Of a stretch of DNA of 64,000 bases, positions 55,799 through 64,000 are shown in pieces. The DNA comes from Gemmatimonadota bacterium (lineage in GTDB: Bacteria; Gemmatimonadota; Gemmatimonadetes; Longimicrobiales; Gaopeijiaceae). The position numbers and the translations under genes are program-made. The notes below the pieces were generated by a model. It was not told where the DNA came from. It did no database searches and saw only the letters and a program-made list of their open reading frames with translations. The stretch spans positions 145,560-209,559 of the forward strand of contig JAJDXM010000092.1 of the NCBI GenBank assembly GCA_022823225.1, read 5' to 3'. Numbering within the stretch: the stretch's first letter is position 1; every line of letters begins with the position of its first letter.

Positions 55799-57943
55799 GT
55801 GGGATTCCTGACGCCCCTCTTCCTGATCGGACTCGCCGGTCTGGCGGTGCCGATCCTCATTCATCTGACGCGGCAGGAGCGCGGCAAGCCGATCCGGTTC
55901 CCCTCCCTGATGTTCCTGCAGAGGATCCCCTTCCAGGAGACCTCGAAGCGGCGGATTCGGCACTGGCTTCTGCTGATCATGCGGCTGGCCGCGCTGACGC
56001 TGCTGATCGCGGCCTTCGCGAGGCCCTTCGTGCGGGGGGGAATGCTGGCGTCGGTGGGCGGACCCGGGCCCGAAGAGGTGGTCGTCCTACTCGACAACTC
56101 GTACTCGATGGAGATGGGAGACCACTGGGAGCGGGCCGTGACGCACGCCAGGTCGGTGGTCGGTTCGCTGCGTCCCCGTGATCGCGCTTCGCTGATCGTG
56201 TTTTCGGAGACGCCGCGGCTCGTGCACCGCTCGATCCCGGACCCCGCACGCATTCTGGCGACGCTCGACACGCTCGGCACGACCTCGCTGGCCACCCGCC
56301 TCGCGCCAGCCGTCAAGCTGGCCGCGACCACGCTGGCGGCCTCCACCTTGCCGCGCCGCCGCGTCGTGTTCGTAAGCGACTTTCAGCGGACCGCGTGGAG
56401 CCCCGACCCGGACGCGACGCTGCCGGAGGGCACGGTCGTCGAGAACGTCGTCATCGAGGGGGCGGAGTCGGAGAATCTTGCGCTCACGGACCTCGAGCTT
56501 GGGCGCGAGAGTGCGGGGCGAAGGGACCGGGTTACCGTGAGGGCGCGGCTCGTGAACACGGGGGCCGCGGCGTCGGACGCGGAGGTGACGCTTGCGGTGG
56601 ACGAAACCGATGTCGAGACGGTGGCGGTGCGCGTGGACGGCGGGGGGGCGGCGGCGGTGGAATTCGCGCCGTTTACCGTGACCGCGCCCTTCACGCGGGG
56701 CGAGATGCGGCTGGCCGGCACGGCCGCGACAGGGCTCGAGCAGGACAATACGCTCAACTTCGTGGCGTCTCCCGGCGGCGACCTGGATGTAGCCGTGGCC
56801 GATGCCCTGGGGCCGGGGGACTCCAATCTCTACCTGCGCGGCGCCCTCGGAATCGCTGAGGGCGCGGGTTTCGCGGCCACCGTGACCCGGGGCTTGCCCG
56901 GGGAAGATGCACTCGACGGCACCGAAGTGGTGATCCTGAACGGCGGGCCCTTTCCCGGCGGCACACAGGGCGACCGGCTGCGGGCGTTCGTGGAGGATGG
57001 CGGGGGGTTGCTGATCGCCCTCGGCGAACGCTCGAGCGTGCCTTCGGTTCATCAGGAGTTCCTGCCTGCCACCGTGGGACCCGTGTCGGGGACCGGCGGC
57101 GAGCGCCGCCTTGGCTTCCTCGACTACGACCATGCCATCTTCGAGGCATTCCGCGGTCCGCGCTCGGGGGACTTTTCCCAGGCGGTCTTCTACCGCACCC
57201 GAACCCTGACTCCGACCGACGGCCAGGTGCTCGCAAGGTTCGACGACGGTTCGGCTGCGCTCGTGGAGGGCCGGCGCGGAACGGGGCGCGTGCTCGTCTG
57301 GGCCTCCGGGCTGGACCGCTTCTGGAACAATCTCGCTCTGCAGCCCGTCTATCTCCCCTTCGTGCACCGGGTCACGCGGTATCTGAGCCGGCGCGGCGAA
57401 GTGATGCCCTGGCACCTGGCCGGCTCGACGGTCAACCTCGGCAGCCTGGCCGAGACGGCGGGATCGTGGGAGATCCCGGACGGGGCGGTGGCCATGGAAC
57501 CCGGCGGAGGATCGGTCCCGCTGGATCCGGCCAGACCGCTCCTGGAGCTGGACCAGCGGGGAATCTGGGAGATCAGGCCACCCGGGCAGCGGGTGGATCA
57601 TCCTCCTGCGCTCGCCGTGAACGTCGACGTGTCCGAATCGGATCTGTCGAAGATGGATGTCGAGGCGTTTTTGGCGTCGGTGGGAAGCACCGTCTCCGGA
57701 GCGGAGGCCGATGGCGGCCAGGCGGTGGGGGTGGAGGGAGGTGTGGATGTCCGCGAGGAGGACTTCGAGAAGAGCCAATCCTTCTGGCGCTACCTGCTTG
57801 CCGCGGCCTTCCTGCTAATGGTCTCGGAAACCCTGCTGTCCAACGGTTTGTCCCGGCACCGGGTCAAAGAAGAGGTGGCTGTGCCGCTGGCGGATTCCGG
57901 GCGCACCGTGAATGTTACCGGGGGGAAGGTCCCCGGCGCGTGA
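55799..57943 (+). CDS. BatA-like membrane VWA protein (second VWA of cluster)
   Basis: 714 aa. The BatA N-terminal domain is clear: GFLTPLFLIGLAGLAVPILI, then HLTRQERGKPIRFPSLMFLQ, with a second helix (LLLIMRLAALTLLIAAFARP). The VWA domain has an intact MIDAS: VVLLDNSYSMEMG, Thr in TTSLATRLAP, Asp in VFVSDFQRTAWS. A CARDB-like Ig domain, a gatekeeper domain (FVEDGGGLLIALGER) and a C-terminal helix (YLLAAAFLLMVSETLLSNGL) follow, so both termini are in the membrane and the VWA part is outside. GTG 55799 has GGAGAGG upstream. It shares architecture with the 764-aa protein earlier in the cluster. Confidence 0.9.
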   Translation: MGFLTPLFLIGLAGLAVPILIHLTRQERGKPIRFPSLMFLQRIPFQETSKRRIRHWLLLIMRLAALTLLIAAFARPFVRGGMLASVGGPGPEEVVVLLDNSYSMEMGDHWERAVTHARSVVGSLRPRDRASLIVFSETPRLVHRSIPDPARILATLDTLGTTSLATRLAPAVKLAATTLAASTLPRRRVVFVSDFQRTAWSPDPDATLPEGTVVENVVIEGAESENLALTDLELGRESAGRRDRVTVRARLVNTGAAASDAEVTLAVDETDVETVAVRVDGGGAAAVEFAPFTVTAPFTRGEMRLAGTAATGLEQDNTLNFVASPGGDLDVAVADALGPGDSNLYLRGALGIAEGAGFAATVTRGLPGEDALDGTEVVILNGGPFPGGTQGDRLRAFVEDGGGLLIALGERSSVPSVHQEFLPATVGPVSGTGGERRLGFLDYDHAIFEAFRGPRSGDFSQAVFYRTRTLTPTDGQVLARFDDGSAALVEGRRGTGRVLVWASGLDRFWNNLALQPVYLPFVHRVTRYLSRRGEVMPWHLAGSTVNLGSLAETAGSWEIPDGAVAMEPGGGSVPLDPARPLLELDQRGIWEIRPPGQRVDHPPALAVNVDVSESDLSKMDVEAFLASVGSTVSGAEADGGQAVGVEGGVDVREEDFEKSQSFWRYLLAAAFLLMVSETLLSNGLSRHRVKEEVAVPLADSGRTVNVTGGKVPGA

Positions 57944-57972
57944 CAGATCGTGTGACTGACAGGGGGGGCAAC

Positions 57973-60900
57973 ATGTCGATATGGCGCAACGCGAGAACCC
58001 GGGCAGAGCTGTTGCGGATCGTCAGCCGGGTCCGGCGGCGCTGGCGACTGAAGCTCCTGCTGCGAGGGCTTGCCCTGACGGTGGCCGGAGCCCTGCTGAC
58101 CTTCCTCGTATCCGCGGGCAGCCTGGAGGCGCTGCGCTTCCAGCCGGAGGTCATCGTCGCGATGCGGGTCGTGCTCTGGGGCGTGATCGCGTTCTGCCTG
58201 GTCCGGTGGGTGGTCTGGCCGCTGCTTCGCCCGGTATCCGACGAGCAGGTCGCGCTCTACCTCGAAGAGCATGAACCCTCGCTCAAGTCGCAACTGCTGG
58301 CGGCGGTCGAGTCGGCCGGTGACGACGGGATGGAGGAGTCGCCGCTGCTGGTCGAGCTGGTGAGGCGCGCGGTGCACCAGTGCCGCCGGATCAACTACGG
58401 GAAGCGCATCGAGGAGACGTCCATGCGACGCTCGGTCGGGGTGCTCGGCGGGCTGGCCCTCGTGTCCCTGCTGCTGCTCCTGCTGGGCCCCGGTTTCCTG
58501 CGCCACGGCATGAACGCGCTCTTCTTCCCCGTCCGCACGGCGGAGTCCGCCAACCCCTACAGCGTGTCGGTCCAGCCCGGCGACACGGTCATTTCCAGGA
58601 ACTCGGACCTCCTGGTCAAGGCCATCGCGCACGGCTTCGCCACCGACGACGTGGTTCTCTACTCCCGTGCCGAAGGCGAGACCGGCTACACGGCGCTTTC
58701 CATGATCGACGACGGCACCGGCGGCTACGAGGGATTGCTCCTCAACGTCGCCGAGGAAACCACCTACCATGTCGAGGCGAACGGTGTTCGGTCCGGCACC
58801 TTCACCCTCGCTGTCGTGGACCTTCCCGCCGTGGACCGGCTGGAGATGGTCTATCACTTCCCGCGCTACACCGGCATGGCTCCACGCCGCTTTGAATTCG
58901 GCGGCGATGTGGCGGCGCTGGCCGGAACGCGCGTCGAGTTGACGGTCACACCCACGCTCGAGGTCCCCGGCGCCCGGCTGGTGATGGACTCCGGCGACAC
59001 AATCTCGATGCAGGCCGGGGAGGACGGCACCTTCCAGGGTTCCTTCACCGTGCGTGAGCCCGGCTTCTACGGCATCAAGTTCCCTGCCCGGGACGGTGTC
59101 TGGGTAGCCGGCGCCCCGGACTACCGGATCGACGTGCTGCACGACCGGGGGCCGTCCATCTCCTTCCGCAAACCCGGACGCGACATCCAGGTGAGTTCGA
59201 TCGAGGAGGTGTTCGTCGAGGCCCAGGCTGAAGATGACCTGGGGGTCGCCGAAATCCTGCTGGTCTTCAATGTCAACGGGGGTCCGTCCGACACGCTGAG
59301 AATCCACTCCTCGGGGGCGCCCCTGACCGAGGTGACGGCCGGGCACACCTTCTTCCTGGAGGAATACGAGCTCAACACCGGGGATCTTGTCGCCTACCAC
59401 GGAGTGGCACGCGACAACGCGCCCACGCCGGGTGAAGCCCTGAGCGACATCTATTTCCTGCAGATCCGTCCCTTCGGCCGCGACTACAGGGAAGCCGAGG
59501 GCGGTGGCGGAGGTGGTGGCGGGGGTGGGGGTGGCGGCGGCGACATGGAGCAGGATCTGTCGAATCTGCAGAAGCAGATCATCGCCGCCAGCTTCAACAT
59601 CCTGCGCGACCGGGACAGCTACACTCCCGAGAACTGGGAAGAAAACGTCGTCAGCATCGCGCTGAACCAGGAGCGGCTCCGGGAGCAGGTGGAGACGCTC
59701 CGGCAGCGGATCGTAAACCGCGGAATCGTCGGTGCGGACGAAACCTTCCAGGTTATCGCAGAGGCCCTGCCGATCGCCGTGGAGTCGATGAACGAGGCGG
59801 TAGATTCGCTCCGCGCACTGAGTCCGGGCGGCGCGATCTCCCCCGAACAGCGGGCATTGGTGCAGCTGCAGAAGGCCGAGGAGACCTATGAGCGCTTTGT
59901 ATCGATGGAGCGCCAACAGCAGCAGGGCGGCGGTGGCGGCGGCCAGCAGGGACCCAATGCGGAGGACCTCGCCGACCTCTTCGAACTCGAGACCGACGCC
60001 CTGCGCAACCAATACGAGACCGTTCAGCGCAGCCAGCAGGAGACCTCCGACCAGGCCGTGGACGAAGCGCTGGAGAAGCTGCGAGAGCTCGCCCGCCGCC
60101 AGGAGCAGGAACTGGAGCGGCAGCGACGCCGCGCGGCGGCCCAGCAGGGCCAGCAGGGCGGCGGGAGCGATGCCGCCAGGGGGTTGGCCGAAGAAGCCGA
60201 GGAGGAGGCGCGGCGGCTCGAGCAGCTTTCGCGCGAGACCGGCAATCGGCAACTGGAAGACATCTCGCGGCAGCTGCAGCAGGCTGCCGACGATATGCGC
60301 CGGTCAGCCGCAAACGGCGGAACCGCCGGGGTCGCCGACTCCCAGTCCGCCCTCGACCGGCTTCGCCGGGCCCGCGACGAGCTGGAGGGAGTGCAGGACG
60401 ACCGTCTCCAGCGAGATCTGTCGGAAGCCCGCCAGCGCGCGGACGAGTTGGCTGGCCAGCAGGCGGAGGTGCAGCGGCAGATGAGCGAGATGGACTCGGA
60501 GAACCGCCCCACCGCCGAGCAGGTGTGGGATGTCATCGAGCAGAAGGAGGCCATGGCCGAGGACGCCGGCGAACTGCTCTCCCAGCTGGACCAGCTCGCA
60601 CGAAACGCCAGACGCGACGGCCTGCCGGGAGCCGACGAACTGGAGGCGGCAGCCTCCACCATTCGCGACACCCAATTGAGGGAACGCCTGCAGTATTCCC
60701 GGGGGTTCGTGGGTCGCCCCGACTACGAGAACAACGCGAAGGCCTTCGAGGACCAGACCGCCCAGGGAATACGGTCGTTGCAGAACAGGCTCCAGGAAGC
60801 GGAAGAGGCCGTTCAGAGCGGCGCCCAGCAGGATTCGCGCGTCGAGGCGGTCGAGAGGGCCCAGGATCTGCTCCGCAGCTTCGAGTCAACGCAGCGCCGC

Positions 60901-61590
60901 CTCCAGGAGGGGGCCCAGAACCGGGGGCAGGAGGGGCAGCAGCAGGGGCAAGAGCAGGGTCAGCAGCAAGGTCAGGGGCAGGGCCAGCAACAGGGGCAAG
61001 AGGGGCAACAGCAGGGCCAGCAGCAGGGTCAGCAGCAGGGTGGCCAGCAGCAGGGTGGTCAGCAGCAGGGTGGCCAGCAGCAAGGTGGTCAGCAGCAGGG
61101 TGGCCAGCAGCAGGGAAGCCAGCAGCAGGGCGCCGATCAACGTGGAGGAGCCCAGGGTGGTGGCGACTACCGTGGTGGCGACTATCGGGCGGGCGACCGT
61201 TTGGGGTGGGGTGGACCCCGCAACTTCGACCCGGACGACATCCGACAGATGCGCCGGGAGGTCCGGGAGCGGATCGACGAGGTTCAGGATCTGGCCGCGC
61301 TGATCGAGCGTCTCGGTGCCGACCCCCGGGACCTGCAGACCATGCTCGACGCCATGCGCGCGCTGGACCGCAACGCCACCTACGACGACCCCGAAGAGGT
61401 CCTCCGGCTGCAGAGCCAGCTGGTGGAGGGCATGAAGCAGTTTGAATTCCAGCTGCGGCGCGATTTCGCCATCGACGAGGAGAACGAGATCCTCCTCTAC
61501 AGGGCCGGCGAAGTCCCGGACGAATACAAGGCGCTCGTGGCGGAGTACTTCAGAGCGCTGTCACGCGGCACGGGGAACGACGGGAGGTGA
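57973..61590 (+). CDS. Giant DUF4175-like membrane/coiled-coil protein
   Basis: 1205 aa. Three membrane segments near the start (LKLLLRGLALTVAGALLTFL, VVLWGVIAFCLVRWVVWPLL, VLGGLALVSLLLLLLGPGFL) are followed by Ig/fibronectin-like beta domains (about residues 185-495), a run of about 14 glycines (near 511), and then long coiled coil to the end. Around residues 980-1060 the coil is broken by tandem G-Q-Q-Q-G repeats. The arrangement matches DUF4175/TIGR02302-type proteins found in MoxR operons. ATG 57973 has AGGGGGGG upstream. It could span the periplasm as a rod. The stop overlaps the SRPBCC gene (GTGA). Confidence 0.82.
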   Translation: MSIWRNARTRAELLRIVSRVRRRWRLKLLLRGLALTVAGALLTFLVSAGSLEALRFQPEVIVAMRVVLWGVIAFCLVRWVVWPLLRPVSDEQVALYLEEHEPSLKSQLLAAVESAGDDGMEESPLLVELVRRAVHQCRRINYGKRIEETSMRRSVGVLGGLALVSLLLLLLGPGFLRHGMNALFFPVRTAESANPYSVSVQPGDTVISRNSDLLVKAIAHGFATDDVVLYSRAEGETGYTALSMIDDGTGGYEGLLLNVAEETTYHVEANGVRSGTFTLAVVDLPAVDRLEMVYHFPRYTGMAPRRFEFGGDVAALAGTRVELTVTPTLEVPGARLVMDSGDTISMQAGEDGTFQGSFTVREPGFYGIKFPARDGVWVAGAPDYRIDVLHDRGPSISFRKPGRDIQVSSIEEVFVEAQAEDDLGVAEILLVFNVNGGPSDTLRIHSSGAPLTEVTAGHTFFLEEYELNTGDLVAYHGVARDNAPTPGEALSDIYFLQIRPFGRDYREAEGGGGGGGGGGGGGGDMEQDLSNLQKQIIAASFNILRDRDSYTPENWEENVVSIALNQERLREQVETLRQRIVNRGIVGADETFQVIAEALPIAVESMNEAVDSLRALSPGGAISPEQRALVQLQKAEETYERFVSMERQQQQGGGGGGQQGPNAEDLADLFELETDALRNQYETVQRSQQETSDQAVDEALEKLRELARRQEQELERQRRRAAAQQGQQGGGSDAARGLAEEAEEEARRLEQLSRETGNRQLEDISRQLQQAADDMRRSAANGGTAGVADSQSALDRLRRARDELEGVQDDRLQRDLSEARQRADELAGQQAEVQRQMSEMDSENRPTAEQVWDVIEQKEAMAEDAGELLSQLDQLARNARRDGLPGADELEAAASTIRDTQLRERLQYSRGFVGRPDYENNAKAFEDQTAQGIRSLQNRLQEAEEAVQSGAQQDSRVEAVERAQDLLRSFESTQRRLQEGAQNRGQEGQQQGQEQGQQQGQGQGQQQGQEGQQQGQQQGQQQGGQQQGGQQQGGQQQGGQQQGGQQQGSQQQGADQRGGAQGGGDYRGGDYRAGDRLGWGGPRNFDPDDIRQMRREVRERIDEVQDLAALIERLGADPRDLQTMLDAMRALDRNATYDDPEEVLRLQSQLVEGMKQFEFQLRRDFAIDEENEILLYRAGEVPDEYKALVAEYFRALSRGTGNDGR
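59493..59544 (+). repeat. Poly-glycine coding tract
   Basis: GGN codons encode about 14 consecutive glycines in the DUF4175-like protein, exactly between the beta-domain part and the coiled-coil part, where a flexible hinge would be expected. Length change by slippage is likely. Confidence 0.85.
60925..61136 (+). repeat. Gln/Gly tandem repeat coding region
   Basis: Repeats of 15 bp (CAGCAGCAGGGTGGY and variants) encode successive Q-Q-Q-G-G units, preceded by less regular Q-G-Q-E units. The unit length is a multiple of three, so gain or loss keeps the frame. It interrupts the coiled coil of the DUF4175-like protein. Confidence 0.9.
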
Positions 61591-62453
61591 CGGCGGACAA
61601 CGCCGAGAAGACCGAACCGCCCACTGCGGAGCCGTCCGGCACCCGCAACATCGAGTTGTCGGTCGAGGTCGCGGCGGAGCCGGACGCCGTATGGCGCGCG
61701 ATTACCGACGGTGGGGCGCTCGCAAACTGGTTTTCGCCGTCTGCCTCCGCCAGGCCGGGGGTTGGCGGACATCAGACGTTCTCGTGGGGTGGCAACGCGG
61801 AGTGGACCAGCTGGATCACGAGCTGGCAGCCGCCACACCACCTGCACCTGGTCGACCGGAACCCGGCCGAGGGTCCAGGCCCGGACCCATCCGATGGCGC
61901 GTCCCCGGAGGCCGGAGCCATGGCGCTCGACTACCGCCTGACCGATCTCGGCGGGACCACGCGGCTCGACCTCGTGAACTCGGGGCTCTCCGCCGATCCG
62001 TCCTGGGACGACGCGTTCCACATGATGCAGAACGGCTGGCGCTTCTTCCTCTGGAACCTCAAGCACTGCGTGGAACGCCACCCGGGCGTGCGGCGCGCCA
62101 TGATGAGCGCCCGTCCGTGGGTCGCGGGCACCCGTGAAGAGGTCTGGGACAGGATCTTCGGAGCGGACGGGCTCGGCGTGGTGCGCGCGGGGCCGGGTGA
62201 GCCATTCAGCCTCCGCCTTGACGGTGGCGCGGCGCTCGATGGCTCGGCGGTACTCTCGGACCGGCCCTGGGCCTTCGCGGGCAGGGTAGCGTCGCTCGAC
62301 GACGGCGTTCTACATGTAGAGATGGAGGGTGAAGGGGACCGATGGAAGCTGGGAGTCTGGCTTTCCGCCTACGGAATGGACGAAGAGAGATGCAAGGAGC
62401 TCGGAGAGGCCCTGAACATGACCGTCGCCAGGATCTTTCCGCAGGGGGATTGA
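61587..62453 (+). CDS. SRPBCC (AHSA1/START-like) protein
   Basis: 288 aa. The first half is an AHSA1-type SRPBCC fold: IELSVEVAAEPDAVWRAITD, GALANWFSPSASARPG, WTSWITSWQPPHHLHLVD, RLTDLGGTTRLDLVNSGL, then WDDAFHMMQNGWRFFLWNLK. The second half (LGVVRAGPGEPFSLRLDGGA, GVLHVEMEGEGDRWKLGVWL) may be a repeat of the same fold or a separate small domain. AHSA1-like proteins bind hydrophobic ligands or act as Hsp90 co-chaperones; no role is assigned here. GTG 61587 overlaps the DUF4175 stop, tying its translation to the MoxR cluster. Confidence 0.83.
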   Translation: MTADNAEKTEPPTAEPSGTRNIELSVEVAAEPDAVWRAITDGGALANWFSPSASARPGVGGHQTFSWGGNAEWTSWITSWQPPHHLHLVDRNPAEGPGPDPSDGASPEAGAMALDYRLTDLGGTTRLDLVNSGLSADPSWDDAFHMMQNGWRFFLWNLKHCVERHPGVRRAMMSARPWVAGTREEVWDRIFGADGLGVVRAGPGEPFSLRLDGGAALDGSAVLSDRPWAFAGRVASLDDGVLHVEMEGEGDRWKLGVWLSAYGMDEERCKELGEALNMTVARIFPQGD

Positions 62454-62535
62454 GGGACCTCGGCTCGAACCTGGTGTGGCCTGACCAGGTGACAGCCGGG
62501 TCGTTCTGCTGGCAGCGTGAGGCTCCGCCCGGGTG

Positions 62536-63717
62536 ATGAGCCACCGCTCGGTCACCCCTGGTCTCGACGGCCTTGTCGGCGGTGCCGACGTGGCGCTCGG
62601 GCTCAGCGATGCGCGCCTGGGACTGATCGCGCACCCCGCCTCGGTGACCTCAACCCTGACTCACGCCGCCGACGCCGTCCGCGTCGCGGGCTACGACCTC
62701 CGCGCCCTCTTCGGCCCCCAGCACGGAGCCCGCGGCGAGAAGCAGGACAACATGATCGAATCGGACCCCTATACCGACCCGCACACCGGCCTCCCCGTTC
62801 ACTCACTCTATGGAGAGGTACGCAAGCCCACCCCGGAAATGCTGGACGGCCTGGACGCGCTCCTCTTCGACCTCCAGGACGTGGGTGTCCGCGTCTATAC
62901 CTTCGTGTGGACGATGGCGCTTGCGATGGAGGCATGTGCCGAGGCTGGTGTGCGGTTCGTTGTATTGGACCGCCCCAACCCCATAGGCGGCCTACAACGC
63001 GAAGGGCCGCTGACGAGGAAGGGCTACGAGTCCTTCGTGGGACTCCACCCCGTTCCCCTCCGGCACGGCCTCACCTGCGGCGAAATGGCGTGCTGGCTGA
63101 AGGAAGAGCGCGGCATCGCCTGCGACCTCGCGGTCATCCGGTGCGACGGTTGGCGCCGCTCCATGTTCTGGCGAGATACCGGTCTTCCATGGGTGTTGCC
63201 CAGCCCGAACCTGCCCTCGCCCAAGTCCTGCCTGGTCTATCCCGGCATGGTGCTGCTCGAGGGCACGAACCTTTCGGAAGGCCGCGGCACCACCCTGCCC
63301 TTCGAGCTCTTCGGCGCTCCCTGGCTGGATCCCGCACGACTGGTGGCCCGCCTCGCCGACGCGCGTCTCGCCGGCGTCATCTTCCGCCCGTGCCACTTCG
63401 AGCCGACCTTTCAGAAACACGCGGGCACCCTGTGCGGCGGCGCGCAGCTGCACGTCACCGACCCGCGCGCCTTTGAGCCGGTCCGCACCGCCATCGAGAT
63501 CCTCGTCGCAGCCAACGCCCTCGCCCCGAGCGACTTTGCCTGGCGCGAGCCACCCTATGAGTACGAGGAGACGCTGCCCCCGATCGACATCCTGTGGGGG
63601 AACCCGGGGCTGCGGGAGGGCGTGGAGGCGGGACTGGACGCGAATGACATCCTGCTTGGCCTCGGTGCCGGATTGGACGACTTTGCCGCATCCGCGGAGC
63701 CGTACCTGCTCTACTGA
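62536..63717 (+). CDS. namZ: DUF1343 exo-beta-N-acetylmuramidase (NamZ-like)
   Basis: 393 aa. Family landmarks are GLIAHPASVTSTLTHAADAV, ALFGPQHGARGEKQDNMIES, LPVHSLYGEVRKPTPEML, LLFDLQDVGVRVYTFVWTM, VLDRPNPIGG, LPWVLPSPNLPSPKS, LLEGTNLSEGRGTTLPFELF and CGGAQLHVTD. Characterised NamZ removes terminal N-acetylmuramic acid from peptidoglycan fragments during cell-wall recycling. No signal peptide is evident; the bacterial enzyme is usually exported, so the start may lie elsewhere or the protein may be cytoplasmic. The ATG at 62536 directly follows an in-frame GTG (62533). Last gene of the plus-strand series. Confidence 0.9.
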   Translation: MSHRSVTPGLDGLVGGADVALGLSDARLGLIAHPASVTSTLTHAADAVRVAGYDLRALFGPQHGARGEKQDNMIESDPYTDPHTGLPVHSLYGEVRKPTPEMLDGLDALLFDLQDVGVRVYTFVWTMALAMEACAEAGVRFVVLDRPNPIGGLQREGPLTRKGYESFVGLHPVPLRHGLTCGEMACWLKEERGIACDLAVIRCDGWRRSMFWRDTGLPWVLPSPNLPSPKSCLVYPGMVLLEGTNLSEGRGTTLPFELFGAPWLDPARLVARLADARLAGVIFRPCHFEPTFQKHAGTLCGGAQLHVTDPRAFEPVRTAIEILVAANALAPSDFAWREPPYEYEETLPPIDILWGNPGLREGVEAGLDANDILLGLGAGLDDFAASAEPYLLY

Positions 63718-63862
63718 ACCGGCCGGCCGGCGCACAGGCGCGCGTTCCCCGTTTTTCCATTTCCTGGAGCACGGCGTATCCGAGTGACCCGTCCCGGAAA
63801 TTTCTCGGCTATTCGAGCACCGATGCATCCGCGCTGGACCGCTGCGCTCGCCGAACCTAACT

Positions 63863-63900
63863 GTCATGTCTACATTACCAAATGTCATGTTTTATTTACA
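63863..63900. promoter_or_regulatory. GTCATGT repeat array inside repeat copy C
   Basis: GTCATGT at 63863-63869 and 63884-63890 with ACATTACCA between and TTTATTTAC after. The order and spacing closely follow 18779-18820 upstream of the GPP34 gene. The next gene lies beyond the window, so its target is unknown. Confidence 0.45.
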
Positions 63901-63936
63901 TTTGGGTCCTTGAGGCTCCGCTATGCGTTGCTCCTC

Positions 63937-63961
63937 GGGCAAATAGCTCTGCTATTCGCCC
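63937..63961. repeat. Hairpin within repeat copy C
   Basis: GGGCAAATAGC, loop TCT, GCTATTCGCCC: an 11-bp stem with one mismatch. There is no T-run on either side, so it is not a standard terminator; it looks like a structural part of the repeat element. Confidence 0.6.
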
Positions 63962-64000
63962 TTCGTCGCGCCTTGCCAGCCCGGCGCCTCGGCACTCTCG

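Larger units (their letters stand above)
63784..64000. repeat. Dispersed repeat, copy C, cut by window end
   Basis: It begins with GTGACCCGTCCCGGAA (63784-63799), 15/16 like the start of copies A and B. It ends at the window edge with the reverse complement of their right part (63960-64000 equals 23927-23967 inverted, 41 of 41 bases). The two ends therefore face each other, as in an element with terminal inverted repeats, and the right outer end should lie just past 64000. Inside are the GTCATGT motif pair and a hairpin. No gene is visible in 63718-64000. Confidence 0.7.

Noticed and set aside
57790..60252. Long minus-strand open frame (820 codons) opposite the BatA-like and DUF4175-like genes
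   Set aside because: The plus strand has clear domains and ribosome sites; GC-rich DNA gives long antisense frames, and this one shows no recognisable domain or signal.
61020..61136. Regular short repeats resembling a CRISPR array
   Set aside because: The unit is 15 bp with no spacers and lies in frame inside a coding region for Gln/Gly repeats.
63937..63961. Hairpin as a transcription terminator for namZ
   Set aside because: There is no T-run after the stem on either strand and it is about 220 bp past the stop; it fits better as part of the repeat.

Overview
The window is GC-rich, densely coded bacterial chromosome with many GTG/TTG starts and many 1-8 bp gene overlaps. The content suggests a diderm of the Gemmatimonadota or a close relative: a TonB receptor paired with a DUF4249-like lipoprotein, a DUF5916 outer-membrane protein, six-bladed beta-propeller lipoproteins, an S9 peptidase, a P1 peptidase, a D-aminoacylase lipoprotein, several AAA+/DUF4143 ATPases, and a very large MoxR/von Willebrand factor A (VWA) cluster. 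This placement is inference from gene content; no rRNA or tRNA gene was recognised, and no transposase or CRISPR array was found.

Region 1 (1-15.8 kb) is mostly export and scavenging. It holds the end of a P1 aminopeptidase, a D-aminoacylase-like lipoprotein, a DUF4143 ATPase, a coupled set on the minus strand (DUF3179 protein, outer-membrane protein, gamma-glutamyltransferase), a COG3044-type ABC ATPase, a DtxR-type metal regulator divergent from a 63-aa gene, a TonB receptor/DUF4249-like pair, a D-cysteine desulfhydrase/ACC-deaminase-like enzyme behind a TyrR-type box, and a beta-propeller lipoprotein.

Region 2 (16-29 kb) holds an S9 peptidase, a GPP34 protein, a second DUF4143 ATPase, an operon joining a DEAD-box helicase to a small protein and an outer-membrane protein, a low-molecular-weight tyrosine phosphatase, an aminotransferase/O-methyltransferase pair, a thioredoxin-fold protein, and a pseudo-DEAD-box protein that keeps a DbpA-type RNA-binding domain but has lost its ATPase motifs.

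Region 3 (29-44 kb) is accessory-like. It holds a DUF5916 protein, small zinc-ribbon and outer-membrane proteins, an alpha/beta-hydrolase lipoprotein, a third DUF4143 ATPase, a DUF1524 lipoprotein nuclease, DUF72, a VapBC-like toxin-antitoxin pair, two tandem genes sharing a VasI/TagO-like domain (one fused to a beta-propeller), and a hipBA module with a three-site operator.

Region 4 (44-63.7 kb) is thirteen genes on one strand. msrPQ is followed by DUF4159, VWA, a caspase-like protein without the catalytic cysteine, a TPR-metallopeptidase, a second DUF4159, MoxR, DUF58, BatA-like VWA, a giant DUF4175-like coiled-coil protein, SRPBCC and NamZ. Ten of these (45779-62453) look like one cell-envelope MoxR/VWA system in two half-modules.

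Two sets of non-coding repeats stand out. One is a dispersed element at about 3.54, 23.9 and 63.8-64 kb, with a possible degenerate copy at 2.1 kb. The other is a GTCATGT motif array shared by the 18.8 kb and 63.87 kb intergenic regions, related to a palindrome over the start of the second DUF4143 gene. No convincing rho-independent terminator was found.
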